A DNA stretch of 64,000 bases from Nonomuraea jabiensis. GTDB taxonomy: Bacteria > Actinomycetota > Actinomycetes > Streptosporangiales > Streptosporangiaceae. Shown one piece after another: positions 34,720 through 43,035 of this stretch; position 1 is the first letter of the stretch; each line of letters opens with the position of its first letter. Both the position numbers and the translations under genes were made by a program. The notes below the pieces were generated by a model that was not told the origin of the DNA, did not search any database, and was given only the letters and a program-made list of their open reading frames with translations. The stretch spans positions 806,001-870,000 of the forward strand of contig NZ_JACHMB010000001.1 of NCBI RefSeq assembly GCF_014204795.1. The letters are read 5' to 3'.

Positions 34720-35433
34720 TCAGGCCGCCCGGTCGAGCCAGCCGTCGATGTCATAGCCGTACTCCTCCCAGTAACCCGGGACGACCTTGTCGGTGACGGA
34801 GATGCCGGACAGCCATTTGGCGGACTTGTAGAAATACATCGGGGCGACGTAGAGCCGTACCGGGCCGCCGTGATCGTGGGTGACGGGCGCGTCCAGCATG
34901 TCCAAGGCCACCAGCACGTCCGCCCTGCGGGCCTGCTCAAGGGTGAGGCTCTCGCTGTAGACGCCGTCGAAGCAGGTGAAGCGGACCGCCCTGCCCTCCG
35001 GACGCACCCCCGCCAGGTCGAGCAGGTGCGACAGCAGCACCCCCTTCCACGGCACGTTCTCCACCCGCCAGCCGTCGGTGCACCTGGCTTCGCCGACGAT
35101 CCGCGTCTGGGGCAGCGCACGCAACTCCTCCAGCGAGTACGTCACCGGCCGCTCGACCAGCCCGCCGATCTCCAGCCGGTAGTCGGCCGCCGTCTTCTTC
35201 GGCACCGAGCCCGCCACGCTGTAATAGCGAAACCCGCCCGGATTCGGCAGCAACCCGGTCAGCCCCGTGGGGTCGTTACGGGAGGCGGCGCCGAGCAACC
35301 GCTCCCAGCCGCCCCGCACCAGCGGCGCGGCGGCCAGAGCAGCGGCACCCGCCCCCAGCGTCGACAGCATCACCCGGCGCGCGATGGGCGGTCCGCTCTC
35401 CGCAGGAGCTCCTGGATTGTCAGTCTTGCTCAT
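34720..35433 (-). CDS. sulfite oxidase-like molybdopterin oxidoreductase (MsrP/YedY-like), exported
   Basis: 237 residues. N-terminal twin-arginine-like/hydrophobic leader (ARRVMLSTLGAGAAALAAAP). The oxidoreductase molybdopterin domain carries VTYSLEELRALPQTRI, the Mo-ligating Cys in GEARCTDGWRVENVPW, and GGPVRLYVAPMYFYKSAKWL. The dimerisation domain of true sulfite oxidase is absent, as in YedY/MsrP. AGGGGGAACC precedes the ATG, 10 bp after the stop of the regulator-type reading frame above it. Likely reduces or oxidises small sulfoxides or sulfite outside the membrane with the b-type cytochrome. Confidence 0.9.
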   Translation of the reverse strand: MSKTDNPGAPAESGPPIARRVMLSTLGAGAAALAAAPLVRGGWERLLGAASRNDPTGLTGLLPNPGGFRYYSVAGSVPKKTAADYRLEIGGLVERPVTYSLEELRALPQTRIVGEARCTDGWRVENVPWKGVLLSHLLDLAGVRPEGRAVRFTCFDGVYSESLTLEQARRADVLVALDMLDAPVTHDHGGPVRLYVAPMYFYKSAKWLSGISVTDKVVPGYWEEYGYDIDGWLDRAA

Positions 35434-35443
35434 GGTTCCCCCT

Positions 35444-37926
35444 TCAGTCGTCCACGCCGGACGCGTCCTGCCGGCGGAACAGCTTCAGGTGCCGCTCCGC
35501 CCACAACTCCTCGTCCAGGTGGTGATCCCGCCACATCCCCGGCGGGTCAGCCAGCCAGTCGTGGCCGAAGATGGTGAACGGATGGTCCGCGCGTGCGCTC
35601 TCCAACTCGTCCTGGCCGAGATACCTCATCAACGGCCTCCATAACTGCCCGTCCGCGACGACCAGGTACGAAGCCGCCAACCCAGGTTCGTGCAGCCAGG
35701 CGCGCATCATGCGTGCCAGGAACACGTCCGTGACAGGTGACGGCTTGGCCTCGAAGGCCGGGCAGACCAGATGCCGCGCGATCGCGACGCGCGTCCCGCA
35801 GGCATCGCCGTGCGCTTGCTCATGTCGTGCCAGATCTCCGCCACGACAGGATCGGCCGCCAGGTCCTCCCGCTCCGGCTCGCGTAGGATCAGCCAGCTCA
35901 TGTACGCGCGCAGGCGGTTGCTCCCCCGATACCGGAGCAGGGAGAAGGCTTCAGGGCTGCGGCCCAGCCAGTACCGGACGGACGCGGCCGTCAGCTCGCC
36001 ATGGGTGTCGCGCGCCATGGTGACCAGCTCGTCGTGGTCGGCGGTGGTCGCCCCCGTCCATCGCACGTCCTCCTCGCCGACCTGCGAGACGTACCGGTGC
36101 GCGACCCCGCCGCCCCGGCGCAGATGGCTGATCGTCCGCATCACGGCCACCTGCGCGTGAGGGTCGCGAGCATCGCGCAGGACCTGGTCCATGACGTGGT
36201 GGCGGATCCGCCGGTGCATGCGCTCGTAGCCGGTGGGGTCGCGCCAGCGCAGGTCGTCGTCGAGCGCCTCCCGCAGCACGCCGCTGATCTCCAGGCCGGG
36301 AGAGGCGGTCTCGACGTACGGGTGCGCCCTGAGCCAGGCGAACAGCTCCGCCGCGCTGCCGCCCGGCATCACCGCGTCGAGCAGGTCCTCGGTGGTGTGG
36401 CGGGCGTGCGCGCACACGTGCAGCGCCCACCGGTGCGCCTCCGTCGGCACGTCGCCCGCCAGGAGCGCGAGCACGTTGTCCACCACGTACCGCACCGCGT
36501 CACGGTGCGGCGGCCTTCCGGTGGCCGACATGCTCCTGCCGACCTCCGCCGCGAGCGACAGGGCGAAGGGATGGCCGGCGGCGAAGTCCACGATGGACCC
36601 GCGAAGGGCGGGATCGACGCCACGGGCCGCCGCCAGTTCGGCGGACTCCGTGGTGGTGAGGGGTTCGAGGTGCCAGACGCTGATCGTGCCTGCCCAGGCC
36701 GGGTCGGTGAGCCAGGCGGCGCTCGGCCCGGTACGGCCCGCCACCACAACGATCGGGGCGCCGGACAGGTGCCGGAGGTAGTCGTCGCGCAGCCAGGCTT
36801 CGTCGATCTCCTCGAAGGAGTCGATGAGGAGCACAACGCCGGAGAGGTCCTCCGCGAGCCGTTCGAGATGGTCGCGTGCTTGCCCGGTCGCGGGGCCGTG
36901 CAGGTAGTCGTGTGCATGCCGCAGATACCGCACCCGCCGGCCCGCGGCGGCGGCGTCCTCGGCGAAGCGGTGCAGCAGCGCCGACTTGCCGATGCCCGCG
37001 GGCCCGCGGATGAACAGCATCCCCGGACACTCCCGCTTCGCCAGCAGGTCCAGGAAGGCGGCACGCTCGGCCCTCCTCCCGACGAACTGGTCCGCTCCCG
37101 GCCGAGGCTGCGCAGTGGGTGACTCAGCGGGCGGGACGGCATGCGAGGCGGGGGCGAACTCGTCATCGTGGTCCGCGTCGGCCCGCAGAATCTGGTCGTG
37201 GATCTCCCGCAGCCGCGGCCCCGGGCTCACGCCCAGCTCCTTGCCCAGCAGGTCGTAGACCATCCGGTAGACCTCAAGGGCGTCCGCCCGCCTGCCACTG
37301 CGGTACAGGCCGAGCAGGTAGATCTCGTACAGCGGCTCTTCGAACCGGTTCTGCTCGATGAGCAGCGGGACCTCGGCCGCCACCTCGGCGTGCTCTCCCA
37401 GCTCAAGGCGGAGCCACAGGAGCTCCTGGACGGCGATCAGCTTCAGCCGTTCCAGCCGGAACCGCTCGCGTTCTGCGGCCTCGCCCGGGACCCCTGCGAG
37501 CGCCGTACCCGTCCAGAGGTCGAGCGCCTCCTCCAGGCGCTTCGCGGCCGAAGCGAGCTGTCCTCCCCCGCGCTCCCTCCTGGCGAGCTCCACCATCTCG
37601 GCGAACTCGGCGGCGTCCAGCGCGAACACCGACGGGTCCAGCATGTAGCCGCCGGACTGGGAGCTGATCGCCTCGTCCAGCCCGTGCTCGGCCAGCAGCC
37701 GCCTGATGCGCGAGATGTAGGTGCGGATGACGGCTTCACCGCTGGCCGGCGCCTTCTCGCCCCACAGGTCGTCGATCAGCTCGCTGATCCGTACGAAACT
37801 GCCGCTGTTGACCAGCAGCACCATCAGTACGGCCTGCTGCTGCGGCGCGCCGAGATCCAGCCGTTCGCCGTCGCGATAGAGGGCAGGCGGGCCGAGAACG
37901 GTGAACCTGCACAGAGCCGGGACCAC
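35444..37926 (-). pseudogene. AfsR/SARP-type regulator (BTAD + ATPase), frameshifted and C-terminally truncated
   Basis: N-terminal winged helix (FTVLGPPALYRDGERLDLGA; VIRTYISRIRRLLAEHGLDE), BTAD domain (PGPRLREIHDQIL), then an AAA-type ATPase (FVGRRAERAAFLDLLAKREC; Walker A GPAGIGKSALL; VVLLIDSFEEID). After KRTAMPAG the frame is lost near 35800; one missing G restores TRVAIARHLVCPAFEAKPSP and on to RRPLMRYLG-type sequence (WRPLMRYLGQDE, FGHDWLADPP) ending at 35444. Intact relatives continue about 100 residues further, so the 3' end is also cut. Start unclear: GTG 37926 fits the domain start; ATG codons lie further upstream. Directly upstream of the molybdoenzyme pair. Confidence 0.7.
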
Positions 37927-38150
37927 GTTCGGCCGTCCAATCACGATCGGAATGCATGGGTACGCGAGGCCCTTCGCACAGGGCTCGCGGTCGCACATCA
38001 CCGAAGGTAGGTTCGCCAGGATCGCCCTCTCTAGCGTCACTTGACGCTGTATGTGTACGTCATTCCGCGAACACGCCAGTAAGCCCGACCCGGCGTCAGT
38101 AGGGTCTGTCAACGACGATTCGCGCTACGCGAGAGGTGGGGGAAACCTCG

Positions 38151-38921
38151 ATGGCCGGGGTGAGTTTCGGGCTACTCGGTCCGATCAAGGTCTGGAGCGG
38201 CGGGGATGAGTTGGAGGTCGGGCCTCCGCAGCAGCGGCGGGTGCTCGCCCTGCTGCTTTTGAACGAGGGGCGGCAGGTCTCGCTCGATGAGATGGTGAGC
38301 GCGTTGTGGGGCCGTGAGGTGCCGCGCAGCGCGGTCGTCAGCACCCGCTCGTACGTCTCGCGCCTGCGCCGGGTGCTGGCCGACGGGGGTGCGGCCGGGC
38401 TGGGCACGGAGGCGGAGATCAGGTCGGCGGGCCGGGGCTACCACCTGGTGGTGGATCCCGGCGCGGTGGATGTGACGGTGTTCAGGCAAGCGACGGCCGC
38501 CGCCAGGAAGGCGCGTGCGCGAGGGGAGCTGGCGGAGGCTTCCCGGCTGCTGCGCGGCGCGCTGGTGCTGTGGCGCGGGCCGGCGCTCGACGGGTTGGGC
38601 GGGGCCTTCTTCGAGGGTCGCCGCGCCTGGCTGGAGCAGCTTCGTGCCTCCGCCATGGAGGAGCGCTGGGCGATGGATATCGAGCAGGGGAAGTGTGGCG
38701 AGGCGATCGCGGAGCTGCTGCTCGCGACGTCGGCGGAGCCCTATCGCGAGCGGTTGTGGGAGCTGCTGATGTGGGCGCTCGACCGGGACGGGCGGCGAGA
38801 GGAGGCCCTGTCGGCCTACCGCCGGGTCGCCCGGCTGCTGGATGAGGACCTGGGCCTGGAGCCGGGTCCGGGCCTGCGCAGGATGCACGCCCGGATCAGG
38901 ACACCGGCCGCCCTGGTCTGA
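38151..38921 (+). CDS. SARP family transcriptional activator
   Basis: 256 residues: OmpR-type winged helix (GLLGPIKVWSGGDELEVGPP; VVSTRSYVSRLRRVLADGG; GRGYHLVVDPG) followed by the bacterial transcriptional activation domain (VDVTVFRQATAAARKARARG; EPYRERLWELLMWALDRDGR; LDEDLGLEPGPGLRRMHARI). This is the minimal SARP size, usual for pathway-specific activators of secondary metabolism. GTGGGGGAAA precedes the ATG. It is divergent from the frameshifted larger SARP. No biosynthetic cluster follows immediately, so its targets are unclear. Confidence 0.92.
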   Translation: MAGVSFGLLGPIKVWSGGDELEVGPPQQRRVLALLLLNEGRQVSLDEMVSALWGREVPRSAVVSTRSYVSRLRRVLADGGAAGLGTEAEIRSAGRGYHLVVDPGAVDVTVFRQATAAARKARARGELAEASRLLRGALVLWRGPALDGLGGAFFEGRRAWLEQLRASAMEERWAMDIEQGKCGEAIAELLLATSAEPYRERLWELLMWALDRDGRREEALSAYRRVARLLDEDLGLEPGPGLRRMHARIRTPAALV

Positions 38922-39012
38922 CCCGGACCGGGACGGCGGCACCAGGCAGGGGCGGTGCGCATGGCGGCGTGACCCCCTGCTCATCGATGAACTTTCAAAA
39001 AGCGGCGTGTGC

Positions 39013-39909
39013 CTACTTGACGAGACCTCCGCAGGTGAAGCCCTTCTCCCGCTCCGGGTCAAGTTCGATCGTGCCGAGGTTCGTGGTCTCCATCGGCCGC
39101 CGGAGCGTCTCCAGCTTGTCGCAGTCGTACAGGACGTAGGTGCCGTCGCTCTCCCCCAGCAGCATCATCCAGCGGCCGTCGTAGAGCGGCTTGTCGTCCT
39201 CGGCGTTCTTGAGCACCGCCCACTGGTCCTGGAAGCCGACCGCGTTCAGGAGCTCGTTGGACTGGCCGGTGGACTGGACGTCGAGCGCGCCCGCGACGAG
39301 CCCCAGGATGAGCAGGAAGCCCAGCCCCACCCCGGTCAGGCCACCGACGATCACCTTCGTCCCCGCGCGGCCGACGGGTTTGCGGCGCAGCACCCGGAAC
39401 GGGATCAGGAAGGCCAGCACGCCGAGCCCCACCGCGACGACGACCATGACGAACAGGTCCAGGTTGCCGAACAGGAGGAACACACCCCAGTAGGTGGCCC
39501 CGCACCACAGTGCCGCCAGCGCCGCGGCGATCCAGGGCCGTTTCCTGATGCCCTGCACGAGCCTGCCAGCCGCACCACCGGTGATTTTGTTGATCAGCCA
39601 GCCCGCGCCGACGAGGACGCCGATCAGCGGGATGGCGACCAGCAGGAGCAGGACTACCGTGCTGGTCATGCGGCCGAGCAGAACCGACTGGTCGACGCCG
39701 ACCTGCTGCGGGTTGACGCCGAAGATGGCGTACATCTGCTCGATGCCGATATAGAGAACCGCGTAGAGCGCCACCACGATCGGCACGGCGACGGACCCGA
39801 TGCGTTCCAGCAGTTCCATGACGCCGCCGCCTTCCTGCGGCTCAGGGGCTGGACCATCCGGAATTGCCAGCGTCTGCGGCGGTTCAAGGGTTATGGGGTG
39901 ACTCGACAT
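39013..39909 (-). CDS. hypothetical integral membrane protein
   Basis: 298 residues with about five hydrophobic helices (IGSVAVPIVVALYAVLYIGI; STVVLLLLVAIPLIGVLVGA; PWIAAALAALWCGATYWGVF; LFVMVVVAVGLGVLAFLIPF; VIVGGLTGVGLGFLLILGLV) and a C-terminal soluble domain of about 85 residues (LYDGRWMMLLGESDGTYVLY) ending GFTCGGLVK. Not recognised. An AT dinucleotide run flanked by GCGAC/GTCGC lies about 40 bp upstream of the ATG at 39909. Confidence 0.75.
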   Translation of the reverse strand: MSSHPITLEPPQTLAIPDGPAPEPQEGGGVMELLERIGSVAVPIVVALYAVLYIGIEQMYAIFGVNPQQVGVDQSVLLGRMTSTVVLLLLVAIPLIGVLVGAGWLINKITGGAAGRLVQGIRKRPWIAAALAALWCGATYWGVFLLFGNLDLFVMVVVAVGLGVLAFLIPFRVLRRKPVGRAGTKVIVGGLTGVGLGFLLILGLVAGALDVQSTGQSNELLNAVGFQDQWAVLKNAEDDKPLYDGRWMMLLGESDGTYVLYDCDKLETLRRPMETTNLGTIELDPEREKGFTCGGLVK

Positions 39910-39947
39910 GGCGCATGACCTTAAGAGACACCTGTATATGGCGGGTT

Positions 39948-39971
39948 GGCGACATATATATATACGTCGCG
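39948..39971 (-). promoter_or_regulatory. AT-rich segment with short inverted flanks upstream of the membrane protein gene
   Basis: GCGAC, an ATATATATATA run, then GTCGC. Unusual in this high-GC DNA and placed where the promoter of the minus-strand gene should be; could be an operator or a melting element. Confidence 0.35.
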
Positions 39972-40027
39972 GGCGGCGCGCCATGGATGAAGACGAGGGC
40001 GTTCGGCCCACCGTGCCGCGCGTCTCA

Positions 40028-40073
40028 CCGTCAAGTGACTGATGTGCTGGATTTCTCTCCCCGAGACAGTGGG
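40028..40073 (+). promoter_or_regulatory. regulon element copy 6 with box 2 (upstream of epoxide-hydrolase-like gene)
   Basis: CCGTCAAGTGACTGATGTG at 40028-40046 and AGTGGG at 40068-40073, 21 bp apart, about 40 bp before the start at 40114. Confidence 0.7.
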
Positions 40074-40113
40074 GGATGTCGCATTCACCGCGACCCGACA
40101 TGAAGGATCCCCC

Positions 40114-41169
40114 ATGATGAACAGGCGTACCTTCGGCAAGACCCTGGGGCTGGCCACCGGCGCGGCGGTCGCCTCGCTGGCAGGCGTCCAGGCGTTCCCC
40201 GCCTCCGCCGCCACGAGCCGCACGGCGCCGACGGTGCCGGCGATCACGCCAGGAACGCACACCTCTTTCGGCCCGCTGAAGCAGATCAAGGCCGGGCTGC
40301 TGAACGTCGGCTACGCCGAGATGGGCCCGGCTCGCGGGCCCGTGGTCATCTGCCTGCACGGCTGGCCGTACGACATCCACAGCTTCGTCGACGTCGCCCC
40401 GCTGCTGGCCGCCCAGGGCTACCGGGTGATCGTGCCCTACCTGCGCGGCCACGGCACAACGCGGTTCCTGTCCAGCAGGACGTTCCGCAACGCGCAGCAG
40501 TCGGCCATCGCGCTCGACATTATCGCGCTGATGGACGCCCTCAAGATCGACAAGGCCGTGCTCGCCGGCTTCGACTGGGGATCCAGGACCGCCGACATCA
40601 TCGCGGCCCTGTGGCCGCAGCGGTGCAAGGCCCTGGTATCGGTGAGCGGCTACCTCATCACGAACCTGGCGGCCAACCTGGAGCCGCTGCCGCCAAAGGC
40701 CGAGTACGCCTGGTGGTACCAGTACTACTTCGCCACCGAACGGGGCAAAAAGGCCATGGAGCAGCCGGACAAGCGCAACGACCTGAACCGGCTCGTCTGG
40801 GACACCGTCTCCCCGACGTGGGACTTCGACGATGCCACCTTCGAGCGCACGGCCACGGCCTTCGACAACCCCGACTACGCGGCCATCGTGATCCACAACT
40901 ACCGGTGGCGACTGAGCCTGGCCGAGGGGGAGCGCCGTTACGACGCCCTGGAGAAGCGGCTCGACGCACGTCCGGTCATCACGGTGCCGACCATCACCAT
41001 GGACGCCGAGCGCGACCCCTTCACGCCGGCACCCGGTGACGGCTCGTCGTACCGGAGCATGTTCACCGGCGCCTATGAGCACCGCCTCCTCAAGGGCATC
41101 GGCCACAACCTGCCGCAGGAGGCGCCCACGGCCTTCGCCCAGGCCGTCGTGGACGTGGACCACTTCTGA
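40114..41169 (+). CDS. Tat-exported alpha/beta hydrolase, epoxide hydrolase/haloalkane dehalogenase-like
   Basis: 351 residues. Twin-arginine signal (MMNRRTFGKTLGLATGAAVA ... ASAAT). Mature part has LHGWPYDIHSF as the HGxP oxyanion motif, an acidic nucleophile in AGFDWGSRTA (Asp in the place of Ser, as in epoxide hydrolases and dehalogenases), and a catalytic His in GIGHNLPQE near the end. Cap-domain residues are not clear enough to choose between the two activities. Preceded by a regulon element, followed by a strong terminator at 41187. Confidence 0.9.
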   Translation: MMNRRTFGKTLGLATGAAVASLAGVQAFPASAATSRTAPTVPAITPGTHTSFGPLKQIKAGLLNVGYAEMGPARGPVVICLHGWPYDIHSFVDVAPLLAAQGYRVIVPYLRGHGTTRFLSSRTFRNAQQSAIALDIIALMDALKIDKAVLAGFDWGSRTADIIAALWPQRCKALVSVSGYLITNLAANLEPLPPKAEYAWWYQYYFATERGKKAMEQPDKRNDLNRLVWDTVSPTWDFDDATFERTATAFDNPDYAAIVIHNYRWRLSLAEGERRYDALEKRLDARPVITVPTITMDAERDPFTPAPGDGSSYRSMFTGAYEHRLLKGIGHNLPQEAPTAFAQAVVDVDHF

Positions 41170-41186
41170 CCGCGCCCGCATGACGA

Positions 41187-41217
41187 ACAGCCTGCCGGAT
41201 CCGATCCGGCAGGCTGT
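41187..41217 (+). terminator. strong hairpin terminator after the Tat hydrolase
   Basis: Perfect 15-bp inverted repeat (ACAGCCTGCCGGATC at 41187-41201 and its complement at 41203-41217) with a one-base centre; no T-run, typical of high-GC terminators. Confidence 0.7.
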
Positions 41218-41284
41218 CGGCGTGCCAACGCATTCAAACAATGGGAGCAGGACGGCACCTGGGCCAGAGGACATGCAGGTCAAG

Positions 41285-41370
41285 GACGACTCGCTCGACC
41301 AGGTCGAGTAGATCGCCAACCACAAGCGCAGGGGCAGCCGCAGCGGCCGCCCCCACGCCTTCGAGCTCCG
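41285..41370 (+). pseudogene. IS5-family-like transposase fragment
   Basis: A short plus-strand piece reads DSLDQVE, a stop, then IANHKRRGSRSGRPHAFE. This matches the IANxKRRGSRGGRPPAF segment of IS5-type DDE transposases. No ends or other transposase parts are visible. Confidence 0.5.
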
Positions 41371-41401
41371 CCCTACTGTGGCGAGTAATACGGCAGTGAG
41401 G

Positions 41402-41848
41402 TCAGCGGCCCGGTGCCCGTACGGTGATCTCCTGCAGGATCCAGCCGTTGCCGTCGGGGTCGGAGAACGCGGCGAAAGAGCCGTAGCTGGCCCGCTGCGG
41501 GTGCGGTCCGGACACCCGCTCGCGGTCGCCCGCGTGGTGGAAGGCGCCGGTGCTGTCATGGAACGGGTCCGTGACCTCGACACCCCGTCCGGCCAGCTCC
41601 TTCAGTGCCTGCTCGATGTCGGCCACGATCAGGTGCAACCCCGCCACCGAGCCGGGCGGGGCGTCCGAGACACCATCACCGAAGATGATCGAGCACGCCG
41701 AGCCGGGCGGGGTCACCTGCACGATCCGGTAGCCATCATTGATCGGGAAGTCGGCGTCAAGGCGGAAGCCCAGTCGCCGGGTGTAGAACTCCTTGGCGCG
41801 ATCGACGTCGGAGACGGGTAGGACGACGACTTCGAGCTTCATGTCCAT
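41402..41848 (-). CDS. VOC family (glyoxalase/bleomycin-resistance-like) protein
   Basis: 148 residues with two beta-alpha-beta-beta-beta units: MKLEVVVLPVSDVDRAKEFY and GLHLIVADIEQALKELAGRG, ending SFAAFSDPDGNGWILQEI. The first strand lacks the His common in metal-binding members while GLHLIV and the LQE end provide candidate ligands. VOC proteins include dioxygenases, isomerases and drug-binding proteins; the exact role is open. It lies 27 bp upstream of the ... end of a secreted hydrolase gene on the same strand, likely one transcript. Confidence 0.85.
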   Translation of the reverse strand: MDMKLEVVVLPVSDVDRAKEFYTRRLGFRLDADFPINDGYRIVQVTPPGSACSIIFGDGVSDAPPGSVAGLHLIVADIEQALKELAGRGVEVTDPFHDSTGAFHHAGDRERVSGPHPQRASYGSFAAFSDPDGNGWILQEITVRAPGR

Positions 41849-41875
41849 GTGCTTCTTGCTTTCTGCGTGAGTGTT

Positions 41876-42682
41876 CTAGCGGGTGGCGCGGGCGGCGTTC
41901 TCGATGACGCCCGCCACGGTTTTGGGGTGGGAGACGGCCACGGAGTGGGAGGCACGCACCTCCGTAACGTGCGCGCGGGCGCGCTTGGCCATGAAGCGCT
42001 GGACGTCGGCTGGGATGTTGAGATCCTGAGTCGTGATGACGTCCCAGCTCGGCTTGTCCTGCCAGGCGGCGACCTCGGCCTTCTCCTCCAGCGCCGACTG
42101 GGCGATGGGCCGCTGGGCGGCGGCCATGAGGGCGGCCGTACCTGCCGGCACGTCGGCGGCGAACTGGTGGCGGAACTTGTCTGCCTTGATGTAGAGGTCG
42201 GTTCCCGTTCTGCCGCCGGGCAGGGTGAATGGGGTGGGGTCGAGGGCGTCGGGGAGCGTCGAGCCGGGGTACTTGTTCGTCAGCTCCAAAGCGGTCTCGC
42301 CCGGGGCGGGCAGGAAGGCGGCCACATACACCAGCGCCTTGACCTGGGGGTCGTTCGCGCCGGCCGTGCTGATGACGGAGCCGCCGTAGGAGTGCCCGAC
42401 CAGGATCTTGGGTCCTTGGATGTGGTCGAGCACGCTCCGCAGCGCGGCCGCGTCCTCGGCCGGTCCGCGCAGCGGGTTGGCCGCGGCCACGACGGGGTAA
42501 CCGTCCTTACGCAATTCCTCAATCACTCCGTTCCAGCTGGAGGCATCGGCGAAGGCGCCGTGCTCCAGCACGATGGTCGGCTTGCCGGTCGTGGCGGCGC
42601 TCGCGGGCGCGGTGACGGCGAGGACGCCGATCGCGAGGCCCGCCGCGACTCCTGACGCGAGCGGTCGCTTGATGCTGACCAT
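41876..42682 (-). CDS. secreted alpha/beta hydrolase
   Basis: 268 residues with a Sec signal (MVSIKRPLASGVAAGLAIGV ... APASAA). Mature part begins KPTIVLEHGAFADASSW; nucleophile in VGHSYGGSV; catalytic His in RASHSVAVSHP. Same fold group as 5480 and 25594 but exported. GGAAAGGGAAG upstream. A regulon element lies at 42745-42763 with box 2 at 42717-42723. It is divergent from tannase 2, whose own copy of the element is 170 bp away. Confidence 0.9.
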   Translation of the reverse strand: MVSIKRPLASGVAAGLAIGVLAVTAPASAATTGKPTIVLEHGAFADASSWNGVIEELRKDGYPVVAAANPLRGPAEDAAALRSVLDHIQGPKILVGHSYGGSVISTAGANDPQVKALVYVAAFLPAPGETALELTNKYPGSTLPDALDPTPFTLPGGRTGTDLYIKADKFRHQFAADVPAGTAALMAAAQRPIAQSALEEKAEVAAWQDKPSWDVITTQDLNIPADVQRFMAKRARAHVTEVRASHSVAVSHPKTVAGVIENAARATR

Positions 42683-42716
42683 GAGACTTCCCTTTCCGCA
42701 GGTTCAGAAGGTGCCG

Positions 42717-42763
42717 CCTCACTCTCGACCGCGAGGGGCTTCACCACATCCGTCACATGACGG
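42717..42763 (-). promoter_or_regulatory. regulon element copy 7 with box 2 (upstream of secreted hydrolase)
   Basis: Plus strand CACATCCGTCACATGACGG at 42745-42763; in gene sense box 2 AGTGAGG follows 21 bp later (42717-42723 on the plus strand reads CCTCACT). Confidence 0.7.
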
Positions 42764-42935
42764 TCAGTCGTGAGAAGCGCCTGAGAGCCACCGGCGGCCG
42801 CGCCCGGAGATCGTTGAGCCATTCGACTCAAGAGCCTGTACCGGAACGCGCCGGCGGGGCCCCATCGCAGGCCCCAGCCGCCGCCGGAGCCCGCGATCCA
42901 CGGCCCGCCGTAGCGGACCGGATCGTCATTTCCTG

Positions 42936-42983
42936 CCGTCATGTGACGGATGTGCCATGCCCGCCGGGCGGGCGAGAGTGGGG
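42936..42983 (+). promoter_or_regulatory. regulon element copy 8 with box 2 (upstream of tannase 2)
   Basis: CCGTCATGTGACGGATGTG at 42936-42954 and AGTGGGG at 42977-42983, 22 bp apart. Faces the tannase at 43036. Copies 7 and 8 sit back to back in the same divergent region. Confidence 0.7.
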
Positions 42984-43035
42984 CACCGCAACGGAGCCAG
43001 CCGAACCTCCTGCTCGGCAGACCCTTACCTCAGCG

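Noticed and set aside
39910..41583. Extension of the membrane-protein gene back to 41583
   Set aside because: The extra 560 residues are antisense to the Tat hydrolase; a normal start is at 39909.
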